The notes beneath the pieces are model-generated. The model saw only the letters and a program-made list of their open reading frames with translations. It was not told the origin of the DNA and did no database searches. A program made the position numbers and the translations under genes. This document shows positions 37,294 through 48,918 of a stretch of DNA of 64,000 nt, in pieces. This stretch comes from JAEUIX01 sp964611125 (GTDB lineage Bacteria > Planctomycetota > Phycisphaerae > Phycisphaerales > UBA1924). The DNA lies in NCBI GenBank assembly GCA_964611125.1, contig CAZSZO010000022.1, positions 1-64,000 of the forward strand. Reading direction: 5' to 3'. Within the stretch, counting starts at the first letter, position 1, and each line of letters begins with the position of its first letter.

Positions 37294-38508
37294 TTGAGTC
37301 GTGCGCCAGCCAGCCAGACGCCCTATCTCGTCATCGCCGCGAAAGTCGGCGGGGGACGCGCCATTTCCGTGCGCTCGGCCCGCAACCGTCCGGCGCTCGC
37401 TGAGTCGCTGCGCCGCGACCGCCTGCGGCTGGTGACGGCCTATCCGCTCCCCGCCTGGGCGGCCGGGGCGGGGAGCGAGACGACCCTCAAGCTGGCTGAC
37501 CACGCCGTGCTCAATGACCAGCTTTTCCAGCTCCTTTCGCGGGGCGTTCCGCTGGTGGAGGCCCTGGAGGTGGTGGCATCGACCGTCCGTCCGGCGGCGC
37601 GCTCGCGGGTTGAGCGGATGAAGGATCAGGTCGCTGCGGGCACGAGCTTCGCCGACGCCTGCCAGGGCGCCGGGGGCTTCGACCAGGTGACGGTGGCGGT
37701 GTATCGCGCGGCGGAGCGGACCGGCGACCTGGCCGGCGCCGCGAAGCAGTTGGCTCACAACGCCCGCCGCACGCTGGCGGTGGCGGGCAAGGCCGTCACG
37801 CTGATGATCTACCCGGCGATCGTGATCACGATCGCCATCTTCATCGCGGGGATCATGCTGGCGCTGGTGGTGCCGCGTCTGGGCGACGGCCTGGAGCAGG
37901 CGGGCGTGGATCTGCCGACGTTCACGAAGCTGGTGATCGCCCTGGGGCGATGGATGGCGGAGAACTGGCTGCTGGTGCTTGGCGGCCTGGCGGTGGCCGG
38001 CGTCGCAGGGTATCTCGCGCGGCGGGCGCTGGGCCTGGGCGTGATGTGGTTTGCGCGCCGAACGCCGCTGCTGCGTGATGTGCTGCTGGCCCAGGAGTCG
38101 GCCCGGTTCTTCAGCGTGATGGCGGCGATGAGCCGGGCCGGCGTGCCGCTGGCCGACGCCCTGGGCACCGCCAACCAGGCGATCAACTACCCCAGCCTGC
38201 GGTCGGAGATGGAGCGGCTCCGCACCCGCCTGGTCGAGGGCGGGGTGCTGCGGCTGCTCATCGACGAGGTCTCTTCGCTCCCGCTGGCGACCCGGCGGCT
38301 GCTGATCGCGGCGGAGCGGGCGGGCGACATGGAATCAGCGTTCATGAGCCTCGCCGGCGACATGATCGACGAGGTCGAACGCAAGAGCCAGCGGGCCCTG
38401 GCGGTGCTCCAGCCGCTGGTGATCATCATCATGTTCGCCGTCATCGGCTCGCTGCTGGCGTCGATCCTGATCCCGCTGCTGACGCTGTCGAGCAAGATCG
38501 GGGTGTGA
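37294..38508 (+). CDS. gspF: Type II secretion inner-membrane platform protein GspF
   Basis: 404 aa polytopic protein. Two repeats of the T2SSF domain are clear: LLSRGVPLVEALEVVASTVRPAA..AGTSFADAC..AAERTGDLAGAAKQLA, and AAMSRAGVPLADALGTANQAINYPSL..AERAGDMESAFMSLAGDMIDEVERKSQRAL. Membrane helices flank each repeat (VTLMIYPAIVITIAIFIAGIM, VLQPLVIIIMFAVIGSLLASIL). GspF contacts the secretion ATPase and the L/M proteins. A TTG start at 37294 with GGAG about 7-10 bases before it is assumed. It is separated from the pseudopilin operon by two genes; no GspE or GspD is adjacent. Confidence 0.9.
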   Translation: MSRAPASQTPYLVIAAKVGGGRAISVRSARNRPALAESLRRDRLRLVTAYPLPAWAAGAGSETTLKLADHAVLNDQLFQLLSRGVPLVEALEVVASTVRPAARSRVERMKDQVAAGTSFADACQGAGGFDQVTVAVYRAAERTGDLAGAAKQLAHNARRTLAVAGKAVTLMIYPAIVITIAIFIAGIMLALVVPRLGDGLEQAGVDLPTFTKLVIALGRWMAENWLLVLGGLAVAGVAGYLARRALGLGVMWFARRTPLLRDVLLAQESARFFSVMAAMSRAGVPLADALGTANQAINYPSLRSEMERLRTRLVEGGVLRLLIDEVSSLPLATRRLLIAAERAGDMESAFMSLAGDMIDEVERKSQRALAVLQPLVIIIMFAVIGSLLASILIPLLTLSSKIGV

Positions 38509-38600
38509 CGCACATGCTCGTTCCGGACGGCCGCAGCCATTCGGCCCGGCAGCCAGCCCGGCAGCCAGCCAGCCAGTCGGCCGTCCGGTCAGCCGGCCGG

Positions 38601-41408
38601 TCAGCACCCGGTGAAGAACCGGCCGATGTAATCCGAGAGGTCGTCGGGGTCGGCCTGCCCGTCGCCGTTGAAGTCCGCCTCAGCGCAGGCGGGGCTGGCG
38701 AAGTAACACCCGATGTAGTCCGAGAGGTCGTCGGGGTCGGTCACACCGTCGCCGTTGAAGTCCGCGGGGTTGGCCACCGTCACGGTGACGGCGGCGCAGG
38801 CGGAGGCGCCGCAGGGGCTCTCCCACCGGCCGAAGTAGGTCGTGGTCGCGACGGGCGCGGGGATTGTGAGCGACGCGCCGACGCCGACGAGCACGCTCCC
38901 CTCCTCCGAGCATGAGCCGCTGAACCAGCGGGCCGTCTGGCCCGGTCGCTCGCCGCCCACCCCCGCACCGTCGAGCACGAGCACGACGTCACCCTGTTCG
39001 CCCGGGCAGACGGTCGTCCGGCTGGCCGAGGCGGAGGCCGGCGGTTCGGGCGGAGCGCCGATGGCGACCGCAACGCTGGCGCACGCGCTGTTGATCCCGG
39101 AGGCGACGTCGCGCACCCGGCAGAAGTAGGTCTTGCCCCCGGGGGGCAGGGTCAGGACGATCGTCGGCCCGAACCCGGCGAGCTGGCCGCCGCAGGAGCC
39201 TTCGAACCACTGGACCTGGAAGCCGGGGTCAGCGGCGACGGCCGAGAGGATCACCTGCTGCCCCGCGCAGCCGGGGTTCGGCGAGGCGGTGACGTTTGAC
39301 GGGGGCGGCGGGGGCGCCGCGGTCACGGCGATCGAGGCGTTGCTGATGTCGAAGAAGATGTTGCCCACGGCCTCGACCTTGATCCGACCGTTGCCCGTGA
39401 GCTGGGCGGGAACGGCGAAGCTCGCCGAGCCGGTGTTGGGCGCGCCGGCGGCCAGCGTGATGGGGAACGTCTGGCCGCCGTCGGGTGAGAAGAGCACGTT
39501 CACCGTCGCGGCGTTGATGCCGCTCGCGGTCGTGCCCGCGACATCCCACGTGACGGTCTGCTCGGTGGTGGCGGGCCACGAAACCGGGGTGTTGGGGCTG
39601 GTGATCTGGAACGGGCCCGCGGCGCCGACCACCGTCAGCGTGACATCGGCGGTGTTCACGCCGCCGCCGCCGGCGCGGTTGTCGCGGGCGGTGACGCGCC
39701 AGCGCATGGTGCGCTGCACCTGCGGGAGCCGCTCCTGCGCGCTCGTCTGGCCGAAGACCAGGCGGGCCAGTTCGGGGATCAGCCGCACGGGGCTGGCGAC
39801 GGGCCCGTCGGTCCGAACCAGGGGGATCAGGCCGTCGTCGTCGGCATTGAGAGCCGCGGCGGGTCCGAGGTCGCGCTGCTCCCATGAATAGACCAGCGGG
39901 TCGCCGTTGGGGTCGCCGCCCACCGCCGTGAGGGCGAAGGGCGTGCGCGACGGGATGGTGCGGTTGGATCCCGCGGAGACCGTCGGGGCGAGGTTGCCGG
40001 TGGCGGAGGTCTGCGAGCACCCCGAGCCCTGCCCGGTGGTGGTGTAGGTGAGGACCTGATCGAAGGACCGCGAGTGGAACATCACCTCGGCGTCGCGCTG
40101 GAGGTCGTCGGCCCCGCAGATGCCCGTGTACCCCATGATCGTCGAGCCGCTGCCCGGCTCGTAGGCGGAGTTGCCCGAACGGTTGCCGGAGCATGAGCCG
40201 TTGACGCCGTTGAACGTGTGCGAGGCGCCGAACTGGTGGCCGATCTCATGGCAGAGGTAATCGATGTAGAAACCGTCGCCGGTGGGGGAGGAAAGCCCGG
40301 TGACGCCGCGGGCCTTGTTGCCGCCGCGGCAGACCACCCCCAGGCCTGCGAGGCCGCCGCCGCCGGTGTTGAGCGTGTGCCCGATGTCGTAGTTGGCCGA
40401 GCCGATGACGCTGTCGATGGTCGCCTGACTCTCGCCGATGAGCGTTCCCGGGGCGGCGTTGGTGAACGGATCGGTCGCTGCGTTGGTGAAGACCAGGCTG
40501 GTGTTGTTGGCGATCAGCACCAGGCGGACGGAGAACTCCCGTTCGTAGACCGCGTTGACGCGGTTGATCGCCGTCACGATCGCCGCCTGAGCCTGGGCGA
40601 CCGAGCCCCCGTGGAACGCGGCGTACTCGCCGGTGCAGGCGACGGCCGCGCGATAGGTGCGGAGCGTCGCGCCCGCGCGGGTGGGTCCGACCACGCCGGC
40701 GATCTCCTCAAGGTCCTCTTCCTGAACGGCGCACGCCCACGCCCCGGCGTGAGGATTGGCCAGGTCGCGCTTGTAGTAGGACGTGTGGTGAACGCTGTCA
40801 GCGCGGGTGAAGGGATCGATGAACCACACCCCGCCGGTGAAGACCGGCTCGCCGGCTGGGCCCGGTGCTGGATGCGGCGCCAGTGCCCGGGGCGCCAGCA
40901 CCATCGCGTGGAAGCCGGCGGGCGTGATGTCGAAGCGGACCATCGCGGCCGGATCATCCAGCCCCTGGCCCACATACGTCCGGACTTCCGGCAGCGTCCG
41001 GGCCAGCTCCGGGGCCATGACCGGCGATTCAACGACCGAGAACCGCTGCAGGCGCCCCAGCGGGTCGGGAAGCGAGAAGACCAGCGGGCCGCCCGGGGTC
41101 TGCGCGGCCGGGGAGCCTTCGAGCGGCGCCCCCGCGAGCGCGGCGCGGAGCGCGTCGAGGTCGACAGCGAGGGCCTGCCCGCGCTCGGGGCGGATCCACC
41201 CCGGGCCATTGGCCGAGTCGGTGGGCACGCGGTCGAGCAGCGTCCAGGCCCCGGCCCGGCGCGATTCCGGACCCGGTGTGGGCGCCGGTTGGGCGGCAGG
41301 TTGGCCGCCGCCGGGCTGACTCGCCCTACTCAGCGCCGCATGCGCGGGGGCGACCGTGGAGAAAAGGATCGCGACGGACAGCGCGCCGGTGGCGAGGAAC
41401 TGGTGCAT
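38601..41408 (-). CDS. Secreted metzincin (reprolysin-like) metalloprotease with dockerin-like tail
   Basis: 935 aa. A signal peptide (ALSVAILFSTVAPAHA) is followed by a propeptide-like region. The catalytic domain (about residues 215-450) carries HEIGHQFGASHTF, the HExxHxxxxxH zinc motif, and the Met-turn GSTIMGYTGIC. Next is a cadherin/Ig-like module (LAPTVSAGSNRTIPSRTPFALTA), a beta domain (PVSWPATTEQTVTWDVAGT) and two Cys-containing Ig-like repeats. It ends in two dockerin-like repeats (DFNGDGVTDPDDLSDYIGCYF; DFNGDGQADPDDLSDYIGRFF). Gluzincin alternatives are excluded by the third histidine. Likely exported by the type II system and used to digest extracellular protein. Confidence 0.88.
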   Translation of the reverse strand: MHQFLATGALSVAILFSTVAPAHAALSRASQPGGGQPAAQPAPTPGPESRRAGAWTLLDRVPTDSANGPGWIRPERGQALAVDLDALRAALAGAPLEGSPAAQTPGGPLVFSLPDPLGRLQRFSVVESPVMAPELARTLPEVRTYVGQGLDDPAAMVRFDITPAGFHAMVLAPRALAPHPAPGPAGEPVFTGGVWFIDPFTRADSVHHTSYYKRDLANPHAGAWACAVQEEDLEEIAGVVGPTRAGATLRTYRAAVACTGEYAAFHGGSVAQAQAAIVTAINRVNAVYEREFSVRLVLIANNTSLVFTNAATDPFTNAAPGTLIGESQATIDSVIGSANYDIGHTLNTGGGGLAGLGVVCRGGNKARGVTGLSSPTGDGFYIDYLCHEIGHQFGASHTFNGVNGSCSGNRSGNSAYEPGSGSTIMGYTGICGADDLQRDAEVMFHSRSFDQVLTYTTTGQGSGCSQTSATGNLAPTVSAGSNRTIPSRTPFALTAVGGDPNGDPLVYSWEQRDLGPAAALNADDDGLIPLVRTDGPVASPVRLIPELARLVFGQTSAQERLPQVQRTMRWRVTARDNRAGGGGVNTADVTLTVVGAAGPFQITSPNTPVSWPATTEQTVTWDVAGTTASGINAATVNVLFSPDGGQTFPITLAAGAPNTGSASFAVPAQLTGNGRIKVEAVGNIFFDISNASIAVTAAPPPPPSNVTASPNPGCAGQQVILSAVAADPGFQVQWFEGSCGGQLAGFGPTIVLTLPPGGKTYFCRVRDVASGINSACASVAVAIGAPPEPPASASASRTTVCPGEQGDVVLVLDGAGVGGERPGQTARWFSGSCSEEGSVLVGVGASLTIPAPVATTTYFGRWESPCGASACAAVTVTVANPADFNGDGVTDPDDLSDYIGCYFASPACAEADFNGDGQADPDDLSDYIGRFFTGC

Positions 41409-41655
41409 GATGGGGATGCTCAGCAAGTGCGGGGACCTGAATCGGGCCGCGGAACTCAACGATACGGCGATTTTTGTCCAGTGTTGCGGAAACAGCGGGA
41501 AACCCCGCTAGGCGCCAGACCCGCCCCCGCGCAGGCCGTGAACGATTACCCAATTTCACGGGAGGCCGCTGGCACGCGGCAGCTCACGGCGGCCCGCGAC
41601 AGCCCGCGACAGCCCGCGATTTTGGGGTCCGCCGGGCCGGCCCGGCCCGGTCCGC

Positions 41656-41661
41656 TACACT
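41656..41661 (+). promoter_or_regulatory. Putative -10 box (TACACT) of leaderless pfkB transcript
   Basis: TACACT ends 8 bases before the ATG at 41670. No ribosome binding site is present. Confidence 0.4.
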
Positions 41662-41669
41662 CGCGACCC

Positions 41670-42614
41670 ATGCCCCTCATCGTCACCGGAACCGTTGGTA
41701 TCGACACCGTCTACACCCCGCACGGGCACGTCGAAAGCGTGCTGGGGGGGTCCTGCACCTATTTCTCCGCGGCGGCGAGCTTCCACGGGCCGGTGCGGCT
41801 GGTGGCGGCGGTCGGCGGTGACTTTGAGCCCCGCCATCGGCAGGCCCTCTCGCACTTCAAGAACATCGATGACCGGGGTCTGGAGGTTCGTACAGGCTCC
41901 AAGACCTTCCGCTGGGGGGGTAAGTACTCCGGCGATATGAACAGCCGCGAGACGCTCTTCACCGAGCTGGGCGTGCTGCTCGAGCCGCCGCCCGCCGTGC
42001 CCGCGGCGTTCGCCGACAGCGAGCTCGTCTTCCTCGCCAACAGCCACCCCGGTGTGCAGATGAACCTGCTGCGGCAGTTCCCGAGCCGCCGTCTGGCCGT
42101 GGCCGACACGATGGACCTGTGGATCAACACCGCCCGGGCCGATCTGATCGCCCTCATGAAGACCGTCGACGGCCTGGTGCTGAACTACGACGAGGCCGAG
42201 CTGTTCACCGGCAAGAAGAACCCCGTCACCGCGGCCCGCCACATGCTGGCCGACCACGGCGGGTCCCATGGCGCGCTCAAGTTCGTCGTCGTCAAGAAGG
42301 GCGAGCACGGCTGCCTGTTCATCCATCGCGACGGCGTCGCCGCGTTGCCGGCCTACCCGGCCGAGATGGTCATCGACCCCACCGGCGCGGGCGACACGTT
42401 CGCCGGCGGCATGATGGGGTACATCGCCGGCGAGGCCGCGGCGGGCCGCCTGACTGACCCCGCAGGCTTCGCGACGATCCAGCGGGCCCTGGCCCATGGC
42501 ACGGTGGTGGCGAGCTTCAACATCGAGAGCTTCACGCTGTCGCGCCTGCTGAGCCTGACGCGCAGCGAACTCGACGCCCGCTTCGGCGAGTTCTCGCGCA
42601 TGGTGCGGGTGTAG
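41670..42614 (+). CDS. PfkB-family carbohydrate/nucleoside kinase
   Basis: 314-aa ribokinase-fold enzyme. Visible are the N-terminal GTVGIDTVYTPHGHVESVLGGSCTYFSAAA (substrate-binding glycines), LNYDEAELFTGKKN, and the ATP-anion-hole motif IDPTGAGDTFAGGMMGYI with the catalytic aspartate in GAGDTF. The substrate cannot be told from sequence; adenosine, ribose and fructose derivatives are all possible for this branch. The start is fixed by the conserved N-terminus. A TACACT box 8 bases upstream and no ribosome binding site suggest a leaderless transcript. Confidence 0.9.
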   Translation: MPLIVTGTVGIDTVYTPHGHVESVLGGSCTYFSAAASFHGPVRLVAAVGGDFEPRHRQALSHFKNIDDRGLEVRTGSKTFRWGGKYSGDMNSRETLFTELGVLLEPPPAVPAAFADSELVFLANSHPGVQMNLLRQFPSRRLAVADTMDLWINTARADLIALMKTVDGLVLNYDEAELFTGKKNPVTAARHMLADHGGSHGALKFVVVKKGEHGCLFIHRDGVAALPAYPAEMVIDPTGAGDTFAGGMMGYIAGEAAAGRLTDPAGFATIQRALAHGTVVASFNIESFTLSRLLSLTRSELDARFGEFSRMVRV

Positions 42615-42673
42615 GTCCCACGCCGGCACGCCCGACATGCCAGGGACGCCGGGAGCGTTGGCCGGGCGGCCAG

Positions 42674-45445
<2,772 letters not shown>

Positions 45446-45602
45446 GGCGAACCTCCAGCGCGGCGGCCCGCGCAGGCATCAGCATGCAAAGGGCGCGCCC
45501 GCCCGCAGACGCCCCGTCGGCCCTCCGCGCCGCCCCGCTCACCCCCGGACGCCATGGCCCGCTGGCGTCCTGCCGGAATGGCAGCTTCCCGCCCCGGCGC
45601 CC

Positions 45603-46919
45603 CTACAGCTTCTTGAGCGCGTCAACCAGCTGGTCGATGTGGGCGTGTTCGTGGGCGGCGCTGATCTGCACCCGCAGACGAGCGTGCCCCTCCGGCACCA
45701 CCGGGTAGCCGAAGCCGATGACGAAGACCCCGAGCTCCAGCAGCCGCTTGCTCATGGCGATCGCCTTGGCGGTCTCGTGCACGATGATCGGGCAGATCGC
45801 CGTGGGCGATTCGAGCACCTGAAAACCGGTCTCACGGATCCGGCGGCGGGCGTAGGCGACGTTGTCGCGGAGCTTGGCCACGCGCTGCGGCTCGCGCAGC
45901 AGCACCTCGATCGCCTTGGCCGCGCTGCACGCCACCGTGACAGGCAGGGCGTTTGAGAACAGCGTCGGGCGCCCGCGCTGCACCAGCATCTCGATCGCCC
46001 GCCTGGAGCCCGCGACATACCCCCCCGCAGCGCCGCCCAGCGCCTTGCCCAGCGTGCCGGTGAACATGTCCACCCGGCCGACCGAGTTGGCCGAAGCGGC
46101 GCCCTTACCCAGCATGTGCCAGTGCTCGTGCGTGCCGCGGCCGGTCTGGCCCATGACGCCCGTGCCGTGGCTGTCATCGACCACCAGCACCGCGCCATAT
46201 TCATCGCAGAGGCGGCGGAGGGCCGGCAGGTCGGCGATGTCGCCCTCCATGCTGAAGACCCCGTCGGTGACCACCCAGGTGACGGCCTTCAGATCGGCCT
46301 TGCCCTGCCCGTGCCCGGCGTGGCCGGCCTTGGCCGCGCTCACCTGCTCAAGCTGCTGGCGGAGCGATGAAAGGTCGTTGTGCTTATAAACCGCCTTGTT
46401 CAGGCCCTTCTTGATCACCGTCGCCAGGCGGACGCCGTCGATGATCGACGCGTGGTTGAGCTCGTCAGAGATGATCGTGTCCCCCGGCTCGCACAGCGTC
46501 GGGAAGACCGCCTCGTTGGCATTCCAGCACGAGACGAACGTGTAGCTCGCCTCAGTCCCCATGAGCTCGGCGATCTTCGCTTCAACCATCTCATGCGGGG
46601 CGAAGCTGCCGCAGATGAACCGCACGCTGGCCGTGCCGGCGCCATAGTCGCGCAGGCCCTTGAGCCCCGCCTCGATCACTTCAGGGTGGTTGGCCAGCCC
46701 CAGGTAGTTGTTGGAGCAGAAGCACGCGCACTGGCGGACGCGGCCATCCTCGCCCCGCACCCGCACCGTTGCGTCCATCGGCGACTCGATCACGCGCAGG
46801 TGCTTGTATTGCCCGCCCTGATGCAGGCCGGTGAGCACCTGGTCGAGCCGGGCCTCCAGCGGTGACAGCGGCGCGTGAGCCTGGGAAGGAGGGCGGTGCG
46901 GGTGGGTTGAGCTGGTCAT
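45603..46919 (-). CDS. kbl: Glycine C-acetyltransferase / alpha-oxoamine synthase (Kbl type)
   Basis: 438-aa PLP enzyme, fold type I. The motifs are CACFCSNNYLGLANHPEVIEA, GAGTASVRFICGSFAPHEMVE, DELNHASIIDGVR, VVTDGVFSMEGDIADLPALRRLCDEYGAVLVVDDSHGTGVMG (PLP-stacking and Asp/His) and DMFTGTLGKALGGAAGGYVAGS (Schiff-base lysine in TLGKALGG). The SVRFICG string favours 2-amino-3-ketobutyrate CoA ligase of threonine breakdown over BioF. No threonine dehydrogenase (tdh) is next to it. ATG 46919 has a GGAG about 8 bases upstream. Confidence 0.88.
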   Translation of the reverse strand: MTSSTHPHRPPSQAHAPLSPLEARLDQVLTGLHQGGQYKHLRVIESPMDATVRVRGEDGRVRQCACFCSNNYLGLANHPEVIEAGLKGLRDYGAGTASVRFICGSFAPHEMVEAKIAELMGTEASYTFVSCWNANEAVFPTLCEPGDTIISDELNHASIIDGVRLATVIKKGLNKAVYKHNDLSSLRQQLEQVSAAKAGHAGHGQGKADLKAVTWVVTDGVFSMEGDIADLPALRRLCDEYGAVLVVDDSHGTGVMGQTGRGTHEHWHMLGKGAASANSVGRVDMFTGTLGKALGGAAGGYVAGSRRAIEMLVQRGRPTLFSNALPVTVACSAAKAIEVLLREPQRVAKLRDNVAYARRRIRETGFQVLESPTAICPIIVHETAKAIAMSKRLLELGVFVIGFGYPVVPEGHARLRVQISAAHEHAHIDQLVDALKKL

Positions 46920-46989
46920 CAGCTGGCTCCAGGGTGGTCGCGGAGGCGATTCTACCGCCCGGGCGCGGCCCAGCGTCCCAGCGTCGCGC

Positions 46990-47955
46990 CTAAGGCATGA
47001 CGTAGGGATCGGTCGCCGCGCCGCCGCTGGTGGTCCCCGCCGCGTCCTTGGCAGCCTGCGGCAGGGCGACAGCGAGCACCGCCGCCGCGGGGACCGCCGC
47101 CAGTGCGGTCCGCACAATCGCGTGCGTCCAGCCGGTCAGCCGACCCAGGGGCCCGATGTCAGCCAGCAGCCCGGCCACGGGGCAGAGGGCCAGCAGCACC
47201 ATCTGCCACACCGCCATGTCGGCGCCGTTGGGTCCGATGAACCAGAGCGTCCCGATGGTGACGGCGAAGACCCCCGCGCCCGGCCCCGCCATGGGCACGA
47301 CCCGCCTGGGCAGCAGCGCCGTGACCAGCAGCAGCGCCCCGCACCCGCAGGCCAGCCAGGCGCCCGCCTCGGCGCCCTTGATCGAGCCCGTCGCGATGCG
47401 GGCCACGCTCGTGAGAGCCGCCAGGGCCCACATCATCAGCGGGCCCGTCGGACCGGCCCGCCGCGCGGCGCGATCAAGCCCCCACCACGACGCCAGCATC
47501 AGCAGCGGGAACCCGGCGAGCCATGCCGCGGCCTCCGGCGTGGTCCAACTGACCATGCGAGGGCGCGCGAGGGCGAAAGTGAGCCCCACCAGCAGCAGGG
47601 CCCGCAGAATCCAAACCAGGCCGCGCACACCCTCCCAGCGGCGCTCGAGCGCCGTGAAGGTCAGGGCCAGCACCGCCGCGGCGACCGGCCAGGTCGTGTA
47701 GGAAGGCAGGCCCAACAGCTGCCCCGGCCCGATGCGGATCAGCCCGCCGGCGACCATCGCCCCTCCCAGCGCCAGCCCCGCGGGCCACAGCGGAACCGGC
47801 AAGAGCACCCGCGCGGCGCCGCCTTCACCTCCGCCGGCGAGCGTGCCGGCATCGACGGTCCACCCCCGCCAGCGGGCCGCGACTACGACCGCGAGGGCGA
47901 GCAGAATCGGGGCCGGCAGCGCCAGCAGAATCGGGAAGAGCACGTCCGGCTCCAT
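46990..47955 (-). CDS. Multi-pass membrane protein, unknown function
   Basis: 321 aa with about eight to nine hydrophobic helices (FPILLALPAPILLALAVVVA; ILRALLLVGLTFALARP; MVLLALCPVAGLLADIG; TALAAVPAAAVLAVALPQ) and short loops. I do not recognise the family and see no charged transport motif. ATG 47955 has GGAG upstream, and TACTCT (reverse complement of 47983-47988) could be its -10 with a 20-base leader. Confidence 0.7.
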   Translation of the reverse strand: MEPDVLFPILLALPAPILLALAVVVAARWRGWTVDAGTLAGGGEGGAARVLLPVPLWPAGLALGGAMVAGGLIRIGPGQLLGLPSYTTWPVAAAVLALTFTALERRWEGVRGLVWILRALLLVGLTFALARPRMVSWTTPEAAAWLAGFPLLMLASWWGLDRAARRAGPTGPLMMWALAALTSVARIATGSIKGAEAGAWLACGCGALLLVTALLPRRVVPMAGPGAGVFAVTIGTLWFIGPNGADMAVWQMVLLALCPVAGLLADIGPLGRLTGWTHAIVRTALAAVPAAAVLAVALPQAAKDAAGTTSGGAATDPYVMP

Positions 47956-48078
47956 GAATCGGGCTCCGTCAAAAAGCGACGCAGAGTAAAGCCGCGGGCC
48001 CGCGTAGGCGAGACCGCGACGACAGATCACAATCGCCCGCCGCTGCGCGGGGCGCGTGGGCGGGCCGAGGCCGGCCGA

Positions 48079-48711
48079 TTACTTGCGCGAGCCTTCGAAG
48101 GCGACCATGAGGGTGACCTCATCGCCGACAGGGCCGACCAGGCCTTTCATGCCGTAGTCGGTGCGCTTGATGGTGAACTTGCTCTCGATCCCCGCGACCG
48201 ACTCGCCCTTCATCCCCTTGCCGGCGCCGGTCGCCTCGACGGTGATCGTGATGGGCTTGGTCTGCCCGTGCAGGGTGAGGTCGCCGGCGACCTCCATGAC
48301 GGTGTCGCTGGTCTTCTTGAAGGTCTTGCCCTTGAAGGCGATCGTCGGGTGCTCCTTGGCGGAGAAGAAGTCCTCGCTCCTGAGGTGCTTGTCGCGCCCG
48401 GCGTTGCCGGTGTCGACGTCCTCGGTCTTCACGCTCACTTCCAGAACGCTCGCCTCGGGCTTGGCGAAGTTGAGGTTGAACGACCCCGCCCCGCCGTTGA
48501 AGCGCCCGTAGAAGTACGATGTGTTCAGGTGCTTCACGCGGAAGATCACCGACGAGTGCACCGCGTCGACCGCGTACGCCTCGGCTGACTGGGCCGCGAC
48601 GGGCGCCGCGGCGACCGCATCGGTCGGGCGCAGCGCGCTCAGGCCGGCCAGGGCCAGCGCCCCGCCGGCGGCCACGGTGAGGGCGAGGGACGAAAGCGAA
48701 CGGATCTTCAT
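48079..48711 (-). CDS. yceI: YceI family periplasmic lipid-binding-like protein
   Basis: 210 aa with a signal peptide (SLALTVAAGGALALAGLSAL). The mature part is a complete YceI lipocalin-like barrel: YAVDAVHSSVIFRVKHLNTSYFYGRFNGGAGSFNLN, HLRSEDFFSAKEHPTIAFKGK, VAGDLTLHGQTKPITITVEA, FTIKRTDYGM..VGDEVTLMVAFEG. Homologues bind polyisoprenoids or quinone-like lipids, often under stress. The ATG has a good AAAGGAG upstream. A partial palindrome at 48771-48788, related to the pirin operator, lies about 60 bases upstream. Confidence 0.92.
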   Translation of the reverse strand: MKIRSLSSLALTVAAGGALALAGLSALRPTDAVAAAPVAAQSAEAYAVDAVHSSVIFRVKHLNTSYFYGRFNGGAGSFNLNFAKPEASVLEVSVKTEDVDTGNAGRDKHLRSEDFFSAKEHPTIAFKGKTFKKTSDTVMEVAGDLTLHGQTKPITITVEATGAGKGMKGESVAGIESKFTIKRTDYGMKGLVGPVGDEVTLMVAFEGSRK

Positions 48712-48770
48712 GAATGCTCCTTTGGGAAAGTTGGTGAACGATTCGGACCCTCGGCCCGACGCGAGCGATG

Positions 48771-48788
48771 ATACGATGGTCATCAAAG
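48771..48788 (-). promoter_or_regulatory. Partial palindrome related to pirin operator
   Basis: On the minus strand CTTTGATG-AC-CATCGTAT, matching 13 of 18 positions of the perfect palindrome upstream of the pirin gene and all of the central GATG-N2-CATC. It overlaps TATCAT, a possible -10 of yceI. Confidence 0.45.
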
Positions 48789-48918
48789 TGGAGATCGCGC
48801 TGGCATTGCCCGACGGGTGTGGTAGCCTTTTCGCGGAGTGTCGCCGCCGCCGATCCGTTCGGACGGCGATCGGTACTGTCAGGCTTTGGCCGCTCGGGTC
48901 GAGGGAGGTCTTGTGAGC

